Notes: generated by a model from the sequence alone, not told the origin. Positions 36,162 to 45,262 are shown, counted from the stretch's first letter. The stretch is 64,000 nucleotides of DNA from Lachnospiraceae bacterium (GCA_900199595.1 FZRB01000021.1:1-64000); one strand, 5' to 3'. Numbers and translations are program-made.

Positions 36162-37052
36162 ATGTGGACAAGGAAAGAACTTAAAGAAAAAGGAAAGCTT
36201 TGCTTTAAAAGGAATTATTGGAAATGTGTTCTGGTAGCGTTGATCATATCCTTCATAGCAGGAGGAAGCGGAGGCTTCTCCGGAGGAACCGGTTCAAGTT
36301 CATTTACGAGCCTTGGAAACAGATTCAGTAAAAATTCAAAAGTAGAATCTATTGAAGGTGATAAGGATGAAACAGGTCTCATTGGCGAAGTAGAAGGTGA
36401 AACAGCTTCTGATAAAGGTTCAGATGAATCCGAAGGAATTGAATTTAGTGTAGATGCAGACAGCCCTGAAGAACTTGCTGATCAGATAAATGAGAAGCTT
36501 GACAACATGGAGCCTTCAGATAAGACAGCAATGATCGTATCTATGGTAGTAGTATTCATAGTAGTATTCTTAGTAGTTTTTGTATTCGTATTTGCATTCA
36601 GTGCATTTATCATTAACCCGATAATGGTTGGCTGCGACAGATTCTTCTTCAAGAATCTTGACGAACCGGCAAACTTCTCAAATATAGTTCATGCATTTGA
36701 TCATAACTATATGAATACAGTTAAGACAATGTTCTGCAAAGATATCTTCACAGTACTCTGGTCAATGCTGTTCATCATTCCTGGTATCATCAAGAGCTAT
36801 GAATACAGAATGATTCCATATATTCTTGCTGATAATCCTGATATGGACAGAAAAGCAGTATTCGCACTTAGCAAAGAGCTTATGACAGGAAATAAGTGGA
36901 AAGCATTCGTACTTGACCTTTCATTCATAGGTTGGGAGTTACTTTCAATCCTTACATGTGGTATACTGTCAGTGTTCTATGTAAATCCATATATCTTCTC
37001 AACAAATGCAGCACTTTATGAGAAGCTTAGATATGGAAATGCAGCACAGTAA
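36162..37052 (+). CDS. DUF975-family membrane protein
   Basis: The start MWTRKELKEKGKLCFKRNYWKCVLVALIISFI is the signature of DUF975 membrane proteins, abundant in Firmicutes. An inserted loop (about residues 36-120, Gly/Ser-rich then acidic) separates the first membrane helix from three or four further helices. Also conserved are FIINPIMVGCDRFFFKNLDEP, IPGIIKSYEYRMIPYILADNP and the final GWELLSILTCGILSVFYVNPY. AAGGAGG precedes the start. No function is established for the family. The two-component genes downstream could be a separate unit. Confidence 0.85.
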   Translation: MWTRKELKEKGKLCFKRNYWKCVLVALIISFIAGGSGGFSGGTGSSSFTSLGNRFSKNSKVESIEGDKDETGLIGEVEGETASDKGSDESEGIEFSVDADSPEELADQINEKLDNMEPSDKTAMIVSMVVVFIVVFLVVFVFVFAFSAFIINPIMVGCDRFFFKNLDEPANFSNIVHAFDHNYMNTVKTMFCKDIFTVLWSMLFIIPGIIKSYEYRMIPYILADNPDMDRKAVFALSKELMTGNKWKAFVLDLSFIGWELLSILTCGILSVFYVNPYIFSTNAALYEKLRYGNAAQ

Positions 37053-37132
37053 ATAATAAGACATCAGTCTTCCTGGAATATAAAGAAAGCAATAAATAAA
37101 TGAAGGACAGCCTTCCTGGAAAAAGATAACGA

Positions 37133-37157
37133 GCCTTCCCCTTTTGGGGAAGGTGTC
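37133..37157. repeat. CCTTCCCC/GGGGAAGG interspersed repeat
   Basis: CCTTCCCC (37134-37141), TTTT loop, GGGGAAGG (37146-37153), then TGTC. Upstream, CAGTCTTCCTGGAA (from 37063) and CAGCCTTCCTGGAA (from 37108) form an additional direct repeat. Confidence 0.65.
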
Positions 37158-37194
37158 GTTTGCTTTTCAAAATATATTAATTAAGGGGAAAAAC

Positions 37195-37878
37195 ATGAAC
37201 TACAAAATCTTAGTAGCAGATGATGAGGATGAGATAAGAAGTCTTCTTAAGCTTTATCTGGAAAATGAAGGTTACACAGTAATCGAAGCAAAGGATGGTG
37301 CAGAAGCAGTATTATTTCTTAAGGAGAAGAAACCGGATCTCTGTATACTTGATATAATGATGCCGAAACTGGATGGATATCAGGTGCTCAGAAAGCTGAG
37401 AGAGGACAGTAATATACCTGTTATTATACTTTCAGCTAAAAGTGCTGATTCGGAAAAAATACTTGGTCTTAATCTCGGGGCAGATGATTATCTGGCTAAA
37501 CCATTTAATCCTCTGGAGGCAGTTGCCAGAGTTAATTCAAATATTAGAAGATTTTACAGCCTTGGTGCCAGCGAAGTAAAGAGGGAAACCTTGAAGGTAA
37601 GAGACCTGGTACTTGATCCGGAGTCCTGTACACTAACAAAGGGAGGAGAAGTCATCGAACTTACCTCTGTCGAGTATAAGATAATGGAGCTTTTCATGAC
37701 TTATCCCGGAAAGGTTTTCACCAAGCAGCAGATTTATGAATATGGCTGGGGAGAGGATTACATTATAGCTGATAACAACATAATGGTTTGTATCAGCAAG
37801 CTTCGTTCGAAGCTGTCAGATGACCAGTCAGAATACATCAAGACCATGAGAGGTCTGGGCTACCGCCTGGAGAAATAA
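37195..37878 (+). CDS. OmpR-family response regulator
   Basis: I chose the ATG at 37195 (MNYKILVADDEDE) because AAGGGG lies 5-6 bases upstream; an in-frame start at 37144 falls inside the repeat element. The receiver domain has VADDED, the phosphoacceptor in CILDIMMPKLDG, IILSAKS and the Lys in LAKPFNP. The winged helix at about 130-228 has LTSVEYKIMELFMTYPGKVFTKQQIYEYGWG and MVCISKLRSKL. The next gene, 7 bases later, is the sensor kinase. VanR/CssR-like architecture; signal unknown. Confidence 0.93.
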   Translation: MNYKILVADDEDEIRSLLKLYLENEGYTVIEAKDGAEAVLFLKEKKPDLCILDIMMPKLDGYQVLRKLREDSNIPVIILSAKSADSEKILGLNLGADDYLAKPFNPLEAVARVNSNIRRFYSLGASEVKRETLKVRDLVLDPESCTLTKGGEVIELTSVEYKIMELFMTYPGKVFTKQQIYEYGWGEDYIIADNNIMVCISKLRSKLSDDQSEYIKTMRGLGYRLEK

Positions 37879-37885
37879 TAATTAT

Positions 37886-39076
37886 ATGAATGAATATAAA
37901 AATCTTCGAGCTTTCTTAATAAAAAGATTCCTGCTTACCATCGCATTTGTGGGCATCAACGAATATGCCGTTCTGTACATTGTGAACAGAACGTTTATCC
38001 CTGTTGTCATGAGTCTGTTTTTTCATGGAGAAAGTGTTGAAGAGGTTGGTATAGCCGGAATTATATTTGCAATTATTTCAATTCTTGTGACTCTTATTCT
38101 GGAACTGGTCAAGTTTCTGGTTCCTGATGGCATGAAGCTTACGGTGAACACGCTCATAAATGCGCTGAAAAGCAGCGTAGGAACTAAGATTCTCGGAAGT
38201 CCTAAAGAATTTGCAAAGCTAAATGCGTCGCAGGAGGTTCTGCTTTCTGTATTTTTTATAGCAATCCTTATTATTATCCTGATTCCCTATGCAATAGGAG
38301 CGTATTATTTTGCCAGAAAGATTATTGTTGAAGTAAAGAAAATTGAGGAAGAGGATCTGGCTAAGCAGAAGGAATATGAGAAAAGCAGGAATCTTATGCT
38401 TTCTGATATAGCCCATGATCTGAGAACTCCGATTACGACCGTGTCCGGTTATGCCAAGGCTCTGGAAGACGGCATGGTTTCTGATGACAAGAAGCCGGAG
38501 TATCTTGCGGCCATACAGCGGAAGTCTGCAAGGCTTACCGATCTTATCAATCTGCTCTTTGATTATGTGCGCCTCGACAGTGAAGGCTTTACGCTGACTA
38601 AAGAGGATTTTGATATCTGCGAGCTCTGCAGGGAAACAGCTGCATTTATGTATCAGGATATCGAGGATGCCGGTATGGAGCTTGAGGTGGATATCCCTGA
38701 AAAGATAAAAAAGATCAATGGGGATAAGCTTCAGGTTTCCCGTGTCATAACCAATCTTCTGACAAATGCGATCCGCCATAACAAGACCGGTACAAGTATC
38801 GGACTCTTCCTCATTATAGAGGATGATGAAACCATAAGGATCATGGTGGCTGATAATGGTGAAAAGATAGATGAGGAGTATGCCAAAACCATATTTGAGC
38901 CCTTCGTGGTCGGAGATGAGTCCAGAAGCACAAAAGGCGGAACGGGTCTTGGTCTTTCCATCGTTAAGAAGGTTCTTGATATGCATGAGTGGAAGATCCG
39001 TCTCGTGCAGCAGCCCCACACCCGGAAGTATCCTGTTGCAGCAGAGTACAGCAAGATGTTTATGATTACTATATAA
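37886..39076 (+). CDS. Sensor histidine kinase, partner of the 37195 regulator
   Basis: A 396-residue membrane kinase: one N-terminal transmembrane helix, a second long hydrophobic stretch near 50-75, and another at about 118-140 (VFFIAILIIILIPYAIGAYYF). A short linker without an obvious HAMP precedes LMLSDIAHDLRTPITTVSGYAKALEDGM, with H177 as phospho-accepting His. The HATPase domain has NLLTNAIRHN, VADNGEKIDEEY and STKGGTGLGLSIVKKVLDMH. Wall-stress or antibiotic-sensing VanS-like kinases look similar. Ligand unknown. Confidence 0.93.
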   Translation: MNEYKNLRAFLIKRFLLTIAFVGINEYAVLYIVNRTFIPVVMSLFFHGESVEEVGIAGIIFAIISILVTLILELVKFLVPDGMKLTVNTLINALKSSVGTKILGSPKEFAKLNASQEVLLSVFFIAILIIILIPYAIGAYYFARKIIVEVKKIEEEDLAKQKEYEKSRNLMLSDIAHDLRTPITTVSGYAKALEDGMVSDDKKPEYLAAIQRKSARLTDLINLLFDYVRLDSEGFTLTKEDFDICELCRETAAFMYQDIEDAGMELEVDIPEKIKKINGDKLQVSRVITNLLTNAIRHNKTGTSIGLFLIIEDDETIRIMVADNGEKIDEEYAKTIFEPFVVGDESRSTKGGTGLGLSIVKKVLDMHEWKIRLVQQPHTRKYPVAAEYSKMFMITI

Positions 39077-39108
39077 CAACCTCATCAGGTTATTATTTAA
39101 TATTGATA

Positions 39109-39152
39109 ATAGATTTCTTTACTGCATTAAATAGATTTCTTTACTGCATTAA
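39109..39152. repeat. Perfect 22-base tandem duplication
   Basis: Units 39109-39130 and 39131-39152 are identical (ATAGATTTCTTTACTGCATT plus AA). They lie in the non-coding gap after the kinase gene. Confidence 0.9.
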
Positions 39153-39196
39153 AGCGTTGACGCAACATCTTTTTTGAGTTAAACTACAAAAAGTGG

Positions 39197-39240
39197 CCTT
39201 GTATAGCATGTATCATACAATCGCTATACAAGGTTTTTTT
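39197..39240 (+). terminator. Terminator after the two-component operon
   Basis: CCTTGTATAGC (39197-39207) pairs with GCTATACAAGG (39223-39233) and is followed by seven Ts. Not of the TGACA family. Confidence 0.92.
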
Positions 39241-39293
39241 CGAAAGAAAATTAAAGTACGATAAATAAAAATACATTTTTGGAGGATTTAAAA

Positions 39294-40937
39294 ATGCCAA
39301 TAACACAATTATTAGAAAGAAATGCCCGCGAGTACGCAAATGACGTTGCTCTCGTGGAAGTAAATCCTGCTATCACAGAGGTAAGAAGAGTGACCTGGAG
39401 AGAGTATGAACTGATGGAGCCAAATCCAAAGGCACCTTACAGAAGAGAGATAACCTGGTCAGTTTTTAATGAAAAAGCAAACCGTTTTGCAAATGTGCTC
39501 CTCAGCAGAGGTATCAAGAAGAATGATAAGGTCGGAATCCTGCTGATGAACTGCCTTGAGTGGCTGCCTATTTATTTTGGTATCCTGAAGACAGGTGCCC
39601 TGGCAGTGCCTCTTAACTTCAGATATGATGCTGACGAGATAGAGTACTGTGTAGATCTTGCAGATGTGGATATCCTGGTGTTTGGTCCTGAATTCATCGG
39701 ACGTGTTGAAGAAATAGCTGAGAAGATATCAAAGAACAGACTCCTTTTCTATGTAGGTGAGAACTGTCCTTCATTTGCTGAGGATTATAATGAGATGGTT
39801 GCCAACTCAAGCTCCATCACACCTGATATAGAGATAACAGATGAGGATTACGGCGCAATTTATTTTTCTTCAGGAACTACAGGCTTTCCGAAGGCTATCC
39901 TTCATAAGCATCAGTCCCTGATGCACAGTGCTAAGGTTGAACAGGCACACCACGGACAGACAAAGGATGACGTATTCCTTTGTATCCCGCCGCTTTACCA
40001 CACAGGAGCTAAGATGCACTGGTTCGGTTCACTTATTTCCGGAGGAAAGGCTGTTCTTCTCAAAGGAACAAAGCCTGAATATATATTAGATACAGTCAGC
40101 AGAGAAAAATGTACCATAGTCTGGCTGCTTGTTCCGTGGGCACAGGATCTTCTGATCTCCCTTGAGGACGGCAAGCTGAACAAAGCAGATTATGAACTGG
40201 ATCAGTGGAGACTTATGCATATAGGCGCTCAGCCTGTACCGGCAAGTCTTATCACCAGATGGAAGGAAGTATTTCCGAATCATGATTATGATACCAATTA
40301 TGGTCTTTCAGAATCCATCGGTCCTGGCTGCGTGCATCTCGGCGTAGAAAATATCGACCATGTTGGAGCTATCGGAGTACCGGGATACGGCTGGGAGTGC
40401 AAGATAGTAACTGAAGAGGGTGCAGTAGTTGACAAGACAGACTCTGATTCAGTAGGTGAACTCTGTGTTAAGGGTCCGGGTGTCATGACCTGCTACTATA
40501 AAAATGAAGAGGCTACAAATGAATGTCTGAAGGATGGCTGGCTTTATACAGGAGATATGGCTAAGTATGATGAGGACGGATTTATCTGGCTTGTTGACCG
40601 TAAGAAGGACGTTATAATAAGTGGTGGTGAGAATATCTATCCGGTTCAGATAGAAAGCTTCATTATGAAAAACAGAAAGGTTCAGGATGTTGCCGTAATA
40701 GGAACACCTGACGCTAGACTGGGTGAGATATCAACAGCGATCATCCAGCTTAAGGATGGAGAAGAGGCAACAGAGGAAGAGATGAACAGCTTCTGTCTTG
40801 AGCTTCCACGTTATAAGCGTCCAAGACAGATTATATTTGCAGAGGTTCCTCGAAATGCAACAGGCAAGATCGAGAAGCCTGCTTTAAGAGAAAAGTATGG
40901 CGCAGCCAATCTCGTAGATAGAGAAAACCGCAGATAA
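39294..40937 (+). CDS. AMP-binding acyl-CoA synthetase-like ligase
   Basis: Activates a carboxylic acid as acyl-AMP, then thioester. The ATG at 39294 has GGAGG 8 bases upstream. Signatures: GAIYFSSGTTGFPKAILHKH (P-loop), DTNYGLSES, DGWLYTGDMAKYDEDGFIWLVDRKKDVIISGGENIYPVQIE (hinge) and ATGKIEKPALREKY (catalytic Lys). An extra segment near residues 25-55 (TEVRRVTWREYELMEPNPKAPYRREITW) precedes the usual TWSVFNEKANRFANVL start. Substrate unknown; an aryl or medium-chain acid is plausible. The IorAB complex 4 kb upstream makes aryl-acetyl-CoA, a possible but unproven link. Confidence 0.9.
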   Translation: MPITQLLERNAREYANDVALVEVNPAITEVRRVTWREYELMEPNPKAPYRREITWSVFNEKANRFANVLLSRGIKKNDKVGILLMNCLEWLPIYFGILKTGALAVPLNFRYDADEIEYCVDLADVDILVFGPEFIGRVEEIAEKISKNRLLFYVGENCPSFAEDYNEMVANSSSITPDIEITDEDYGAIYFSSGTTGFPKAILHKHQSLMHSAKVEQAHHGQTKDDVFLCIPPLYHTGAKMHWFGSLISGGKAVLLKGTKPEYILDTVSREKCTIVWLLVPWAQDLLISLEDGKLNKADYELDQWRLMHIGAQPVPASLITRWKEVFPNHDYDTNYGLSESIGPGCVHLGVENIDHVGAIGVPGYGWECKIVTEEGAVVDKTDSDSVGELCVKGPGVMTCYYKNEEATNECLKDGWLYTGDMAKYDEDGFIWLVDRKKDVIISGGENIYPVQIESFIMKNRKVQDVAVIGTPDARLGEISTAIIQLKDGEEATEEEMNSFCLELPRYKRPRQIIFAEVPRNATGKIEKPALREKYGAANLVDRENRR

Positions 40938-40975
40938 AAATATGACAGCACTGGTTCACTAGTGTCATATTTGGG
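40938..40975 (+). terminator. Terminator after the acyl-CoA synthetase gene (TGACA family)
   Basis: AAATATGACA...CACT (40938-40952) pairs with AGTGTCATATTT (40961-40972), with a mismatch inside. The T tract is short, so it may be leaky. Confidence 0.65.
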
Positions 40976-40997
40976 TTAAAAGTTGAGGGTTTCGGAT

Positions 40998-41810
40998 ATG
41001 AGAAAAATATATAAAAGAATATCAGCCGGCGTTCTGGTGGGGATTCTTTGCTTAAGCCTGTGCGGCTGTGGCGGCACCTCCGGAATTAAGGGTGACAGTT
41101 CTGCAAGTGGTAAAGATGAGACTTCGGCAGGTGCAACTTCAGCATCTGAAGCAGTAGATATATCTTCAGATGTTGCAACTACGACCATGCTTGGAGAATC
41201 TCCGGAATGGATAACCAAGCTTCCTGAGGCTGAAACGGCCAGCCAGCTGTTTGTTGTAGCTAATTATGAAGGGACAACTGCGTGGGTTTCTCTGAATGAA
41301 AAAGATTCAAACGGAAAATGGCAGATGATCATGAGCACTCCGGGCTTCATAGGTAAGGCCGGGCTGGGAAAGACCAAGGAAGGTGATGCAATGACGCCTG
41401 TTGGTACATTTGGCTTTAATGCAGCCTTTGGTATAGCTCCGGATCCGGGCTGTGCGATTCCGTATACACAGGTGGATGACGATATCTATTGGTCGGGTGA
41501 TCAGAAGGATGGCATGAAATATAATGAAATGGTAAGTATTAAGGATTACCCTGATCTTGATACCGAAAACAGTGAACATATCATCGAATATACAAGACAG
41601 TATCAATACTGCCTGAACATTGATTACAACAAAGAAGGAACTCCGGGTCTCGGTTCGGCTATATTCCTTCACTGTTTCGGACCATACAAGCCCTACACCG
41701 GGGGCTGTGTGGCCATCCCCGAAAATCAGATGGTTGTAGTTATGAAAAATGTAAAGAAAGACTGCGTCGTAGTGATTGACACACTTGATAACCTCGGCGG
41801 AAGCTTCTAA
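40998..41810 (+). CDS. L,D-transpeptidase (YkuD-family) lipoprotein
   Basis: Likely cross-links peptidoglycan through meso-DAP residues or attaches proteins. The ATG at 40998 has GAGGG 8 bases before it. The lipoprotein signal ends LSLCGC. After a Ser/Ala/Thr linker comes the catalytic domain: VVANYEGTTAWVSLNEKD, GKTKEGDAMTPVGTFGF (conserved TPxG) and the active-site IFLHCFGPYKPYTGGCVAIPE, with His and the nucleophilic Cys in the spacing of the family motif (usual SHGC appears as TGGC). Followed by a SleB-type hydrolase, suggesting a wall-remodelling pair. Confidence 0.9.
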   Translation: MRKIYKRISAGVLVGILCLSLCGCGGTSGIKGDSSASGKDETSAGATSASEAVDISSDVATTTMLGESPEWITKLPEAETASQLFVVANYEGTTAWVSLNEKDSNGKWQMIMSTPGFIGKAGLGKTKEGDAMTPVGTFGFNAAFGIAPDPGCAIPYTQVDDDIYWSGDQKDGMKYNEMVSIKDYPDLDTENSEHIIEYTRQYQYCLNIDYNKEGTPGLGSAIFLHCFGPYKPYTGGCVAIPENQMVVVMKNVKKDCVVVIDTLDNLGGSF

Positions 41811-41821
41811 TAGATTAATAA

Positions 41822-41864
41822 GCCTTCCTCCTCCGGGGGATGTGCCTGAATGGCGTAAGAGGGG
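41822..41864. repeat. Degenerate interspersed repeat supplying a ribosome site
   Basis: GCCTTCCTCCTCCGGGGGA (41822-41840), then TGTGCCTGAATGGCGTAAGAGGGG. Its right end GAGGGG (41859-41864) is the Shine-Dalgarno of the TTG start at 41870. Confidence 0.55.
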
Positions 41865-41869
41865 CATAA

Positions 41870-43027
41870 TTGAGACATAGAAAGATAAAAAGAATACTTC
41901 TATCAGCGGGCATGTCAGCGTGTCTCTTATTATCATGCCTCGCAGGCTCTTCAATTAAGCCTGACGCCGAAGGAACAGGAGATACCAGGAAGGAATATGA
42001 AGACGAGAAGAATACTGCGAAAGCTTACGAACGTACTGCGGAACTTCTTTCGGACCAGATAAGAGATATTAACAGAAAGATAGCTGAGACGACTCTGGAG
42101 ATTGAGGACTTAAATGGCGAGATAAATGTGCTGGATCTGGAGATAGAGGATGCAGAGAAGCTGTATTTCGAATACGCCGATGGCATGATCGTTGAAAAGG
42201 AAAAAATCAACAAAGTTGTAAAGCTTCTGTATGAGAATTCAGTCAGCGAGGATGAGATAGCTACCATACTCCAGTCGGAAGATATTAGCATGGTTCTGAA
42301 TCGTGAAGAGTATCTGAATGGAATCAGCAATTATTATAACGAAGCGGTTTCCGAATACAATGATATGCTGGTTGAAGCTCAGGAAAAAGAGAGTGAACTT
42401 AACAATCTTAGACTTGATCGAGAGGCCGAGATAATAGAACTTGAGAAGAAACAGCAGGAAATGAGTGCTGACATAAAAGAGCTTGGCGAGGTTATGGCAG
42501 AAGCGAAGAAGAAGTCTGAGGATGCTCAGGAGCTTGCAAATGCGCTTGCAAAAAAGGTTGCCGAAATCGAGGCGCAGGAAAGAGCGGCCCTTTCATCCAG
42601 AAAATATGATGGTTCCATGAGTAAGGTTGACTATAGCGGAGATGGGACAAGCTATTATTACGAGGAACCTTATCCTTATACTTCAGATGAGCTGCTTCTC
42701 ATGGCCGGAATCATAGAGGCTGAAGCAGGAAGCGTGAGCTATCCGGGTATGGTGGCGGTAGGAAGTGTGGTTATGAACAGGGTCAAAAGTCCTGATTTTG
42801 GGAATACCATAGCTGGTGTGGTCTATGCACCGTATCAGTTTGAACCGGCAGAAACGGGAAGACTTGCAATGATTCTTGCTGAAGGTCCTGTGGATTCCTG
42901 TATGTCAGTTGCCAAGGAGGTTCTGGAGGGGAAGAGAAATGTGCCGAATCTCTATTTCAAGGCAGCATGGTACGCTGAGGAGAATGGTATATCCGGCGTA
43001 AATATCGGGGGAAATGTTTTTCATTAG
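41870..43027 (+). CDS. Exported coiled-coil SleB-type cell wall hydrolase
   Basis: Start codon TTG at 41870, 5 bases after GAGGGG. A signal peptide (about residues 1-27) leads to roughly 200 residues of coiled coil (KNTAKAYERTAELLSDQIRDINRKIAE onward) like the PcsB/CwlO N-terminal regulatory coils that dock to FtsEX. The C-terminal SleB/Hydrolase_2 domain begins at LLLMAGIIEAEAGSVSYPGMVAVGSVVMNRVKS, with the Glu of EAEAG as probable catalytic acid. A histidine kinase gene starts 15 bases downstream, so the hydrolase may be in the regulatory operon and could open the wall for the secretion apparatus encoded beyond (inference). Confidence 0.9.
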   Translation: MRHRKIKRILLSAGMSACLLLSCLAGSSIKPDAEGTGDTRKEYEDEKNTAKAYERTAELLSDQIRDINRKIAETTLEIEDLNGEINVLDLEIEDAEKLYFEYADGMIVEKEKINKVVKLLYENSVSEDEIATILQSEDISMVLNREEYLNGISNYYNEAVSEYNDMLVEAQEKESELNNLRLDREAEIIELEKKQQEMSADIKELGEVMAEAKKKSEDAQELANALAKKVAEIEAQERAALSSRKYDGSMSKVDYSGDGTSYYYEEPYPYTSDELLLMAGIIEAEAGSVSYPGMVAVGSVVMNRVKSPDFGNTIAGVVYAPYQFEPAETGRLAMILAEGPVDSCMSVAKEVLEGKRNVPNLYFKAAWYAEENGISGVNIGGNVFH

Positions 43028-43042
43028 TGGAGTTTTTTAAGT

Positions 43043-44392
43043 ATGAATGAATATGAACCTTATTATTTAATTTATTTTGCGGTGTTTTTGCAGCTGATAG
43101 GACTTACATTTGCTGCATTTGTCGATCCGTACATAAGTAAGAGACATAAGACGGTTATTCTTATAAACTGTCTTCTGACCTTTGTTCTTATCGTGCAGAA
43201 TTATATGGAGTGCAGCTTCAGCCTTCAGCCTACGATGTTTTTTCAGCGTAAGGTGACAGGAATTATCGGGTATTCCATAAGACCGGTCATTCTGGTGATG
43301 TGGCTTTATCTTATCTGCAAAAATCAGAGGCTGATATTTGCCTGGGCACTGGTTATAATAAATGCTCTGGTCCATCTGACAGCACTTTTTTCAGGGGTAT
43401 GCTTTACGATCACTCCGGAAAATGTATTTGAGAGAGGTCCGCTTGGTTATACCTGCCATATGATCAGTGCTGTGCTTCTTGTCTATCTTTTCTGGCTGTC
43501 GGCCGATATGTATGTAGAATCGGTTGACAGGAAAATTACAAGCAAGGGAAATGTACAGATAAATGACATATCCCAAGGGCTTTCTTCGGATCAGATGAAA
43601 CAGGAAATCATGAAATACGGCTATGGTATAGAGGGACTTCTTCCTGTAGCCTGCGTTCTTATCATCATAATTTCCGTAATACTGGATTCAAAAATCGTTT
43701 TTGATTATGAACCTATAGTTTTTCTGACGATTGCCATTGTAAGCAGTAACCTTTTCTACTATATATGGCTTCACCTGGGCTTTGTCAAAGAACATGAGCA
43801 TGACTTACAGGCGCAGCAGAGAATACAGATAATGAAGTCGCAGATACAGCCACATTTTCTGTATAATACTTTATCTACTATACAGGCGCTGTGTCTTACC
43901 GATCCCGATAAAGCAGCAGATACAGCAGAAAGATTTGGCACATATCTCAGACAGAATCTGAATTCGCTGGATCAGTCAGAGCTTATTCCGTTTGAGAAAG
44001 AAATGGAGCATACCAGAGTTTATGCGGAAATAGAGCAGATACGTTTTCCGTCTATAGAAGTGACCTATGATGTGAAGGAAGTTGAAGATAGTGACCTTGA
44101 CATTCCTGCACTTACCGTTCAGCCGCTGGTGGAAAATGCAATCCGCCACGGAGTCCGTTCGAAGACTCAGGGAATAATCCACGTGAGTGCCAGCAAAAAG
44201 GAAAGCTTTTACGTGATAACCGTTGAGGATAACGGCCGGGGTTTTGATACAGAAGTACTTAAGAATCAGGATAATGAACATATAGGTATACAAAATGTAA
44301 AGGAACGTCTGGAAAGTCTTTGTAATGGAAAGCTCACTGTAAACAGCAGACCGGGCGAGGGAACAATGGTTACCATTCGTATACCGGTTTAG
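43043..44392 (+). CDS. LytS/YesM-type sensor histidine kinase (first)
   Basis: The N-terminal half has about seven hydrophobic segments like the 7TM histidine-kinase sensor region. A linker with EHDLQAQQRIQIMKSQIQPHFLYNTLSTIQALC follows: a HisKA_7TM/His_kinase-type dimerisation motif with H271 in PHFLYN. The HATPase part has LVENAIRHGV, VEDNGRGF and GIQNVKERLESLCNGKLTVNSRPGEGTMVTI. This class usually pairs with LytTR or AraC regulators. Here the partner downstream (28 bases) has a SARP-like output domain. Confidence 0.92.
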   Translation: MNEYEPYYLIYFAVFLQLIGLTFAAFVDPYISKRHKTVILINCLLTFVLIVQNYMECSFSLQPTMFFQRKVTGIIGYSIRPVILVMWLYLICKNQRLIFAWALVIINALVHLTALFSGVCFTITPENVFERGPLGYTCHMISAVLLVYLFWLSADMYVESVDRKITSKGNVQINDISQGLSSDQMKQEIMKYGYGIEGLLPVACVLIIIISVILDSKIVFDYEPIVFLTIAIVSSNLFYYIWLHLGFVKEHEHDLQAQQRIQIMKSQIQPHFLYNTLSTIQALCLTDPDKAADTAERFGTYLRQNLNSLDQSELIPFEKEMEHTRVYAEIEQIRFPSIEVTYDVKEVEDSDLDIPALTVQPLVENAIRHGVRSKTQGIIHVSASKKESFYVITVEDNGRGFDTEVLKNQDNEHIGIQNVKERLESLCNGKLTVNSRPGEGTMVTIRIPV

Positions 44393-44420
44393 TCTGATTA
44401 TCTACATGGAAGGAATAAGC

Positions 44421-45224
44421 ATGAGAGCAATTTGCGTTGATGATGAACAGCTGATTCTGAATATGATAGTCACCATGTGCCGGGACCTTCCACAGCTTAC
44501 TGAGGTTCAGGGCTTTTCAGATGTGAATGAGGCTCTTCGCTGGATAGAAAATAACCCCATAGATATAGCGTTTCTTGATATAGATATGCCTGAGATGAAC
44601 GGGATTAATCTGGCTATGAATATAAAGAATATCAGTCCTGAGACAGCGATTGTATTTCTTACCGGTTATTCTGATTATGCCGTAGAAGCCTTCAAGGTTC
44701 ATGCCTCGGGATATCTTCTTAAACCTGTCAACAGAGAAAAACTTGAAAATGAAGTGGAGTATGCGCTCTCACGAAAAAAGTCTGATTCCAGGGAGTTTTC
44801 ACATATTACCGTAGTAACCTTTGGTGAGTTCGATATATATGTGGATGGAAAGGTCATGAATTTTAAGAGAGCAAAATCCAAAGAACTCCTTGCTTATCTT
44901 ATAGACAGAAGAGGCGGAGGAGTATCGAGAGCTACTGCATTTTCTATTCTCTGGGAGGACGAAATCTATGACAGGAGCAGGCAGAAGCATGTGGATGTTA
45001 TTGTAAGAAGTCTCAGAGATACGCTTAAGGAGTATGGGATAGGAGAGATACTGAGTATAGATAAGGGACTGATGCGAGTGCTTCCCGAGAAGATAGACTG
45101 TGATCTCTATCGATTTATGGATGGTGACATCGAGATAATAAACCGCTATCGCGGAGAATATATGAATCAGTACTCATGGGCAGGAACAACAGAGGGCTTC
45201 ATAACTGCCAGGATGAGTGAATAA
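44421..45224 (+). CDS. Response regulator with SARP-like DNA-binding domain (first of three)
   Basis: I chose the ATG at 44421 (MRAICVDDEQ), with GGAAGGA 6 bases upstream; ATG 44406 is in frame but poorer. Receiver about 1-115: phosphoacceptor D53 in IAFLDIDMPEMNG, switch Thr in IVFLTGYS, Lys in YLLKPVN. The output domain, about 130-265, begins ITVVTFGEFDIYVDGKVMNFKRAKSKELLAYLIDRRGG, continues QKHVDVIVRSLRDTLKEYGI, and ends with a BTAD-like stub IDCDLYRFMDGD. This is the winged-helix fold of Streptomyces antibiotic regulatory proteins without a complete BTAD. It is paralogous to the next two genes and probably acts on GTTG-type direct repeats nearby. Confidence 0.9.
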   Translation: MRAICVDDEQLILNMIVTMCRDLPQLTEVQGFSDVNEALRWIENNPIDIAFLDIDMPEMNGINLAMNIKNISPETAIVFLTGYSDYAVEAFKVHASGYLLKPVNREKLENEVEYALSRKKSDSREFSHITVVTFGEFDIYVDGKVMNFKRAKSKELLAYLIDRRGGGVSRATAFSILWEDEIYDRSRQKHVDVIVRSLRDTLKEYGIGEILSIDKGLMRVLPEKIDCDLYRFMDGDIEIINRYRGEYMNQYSWAGTTEGFITARMSE

Positions 45225-45229
45225 TTTTT

Positions 45230-45262
45230 GTTGGACATCTGTTGGACAGTCTTCATTATAAT
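45230..45262 (+). promoter_or_regulatory. SARP-type promoter 1 (direct repeats plus -10) before RR2
   Basis: GTTGGAC at 45230-45236 and 45241-45247 (11-bp period), then 9 bases to TATAAT (45257-45262). It would drive the regulator at 45296 and the genes to 48810. The same layout occurs at 48847, 49500 and 61123. Confidence 0.8.
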
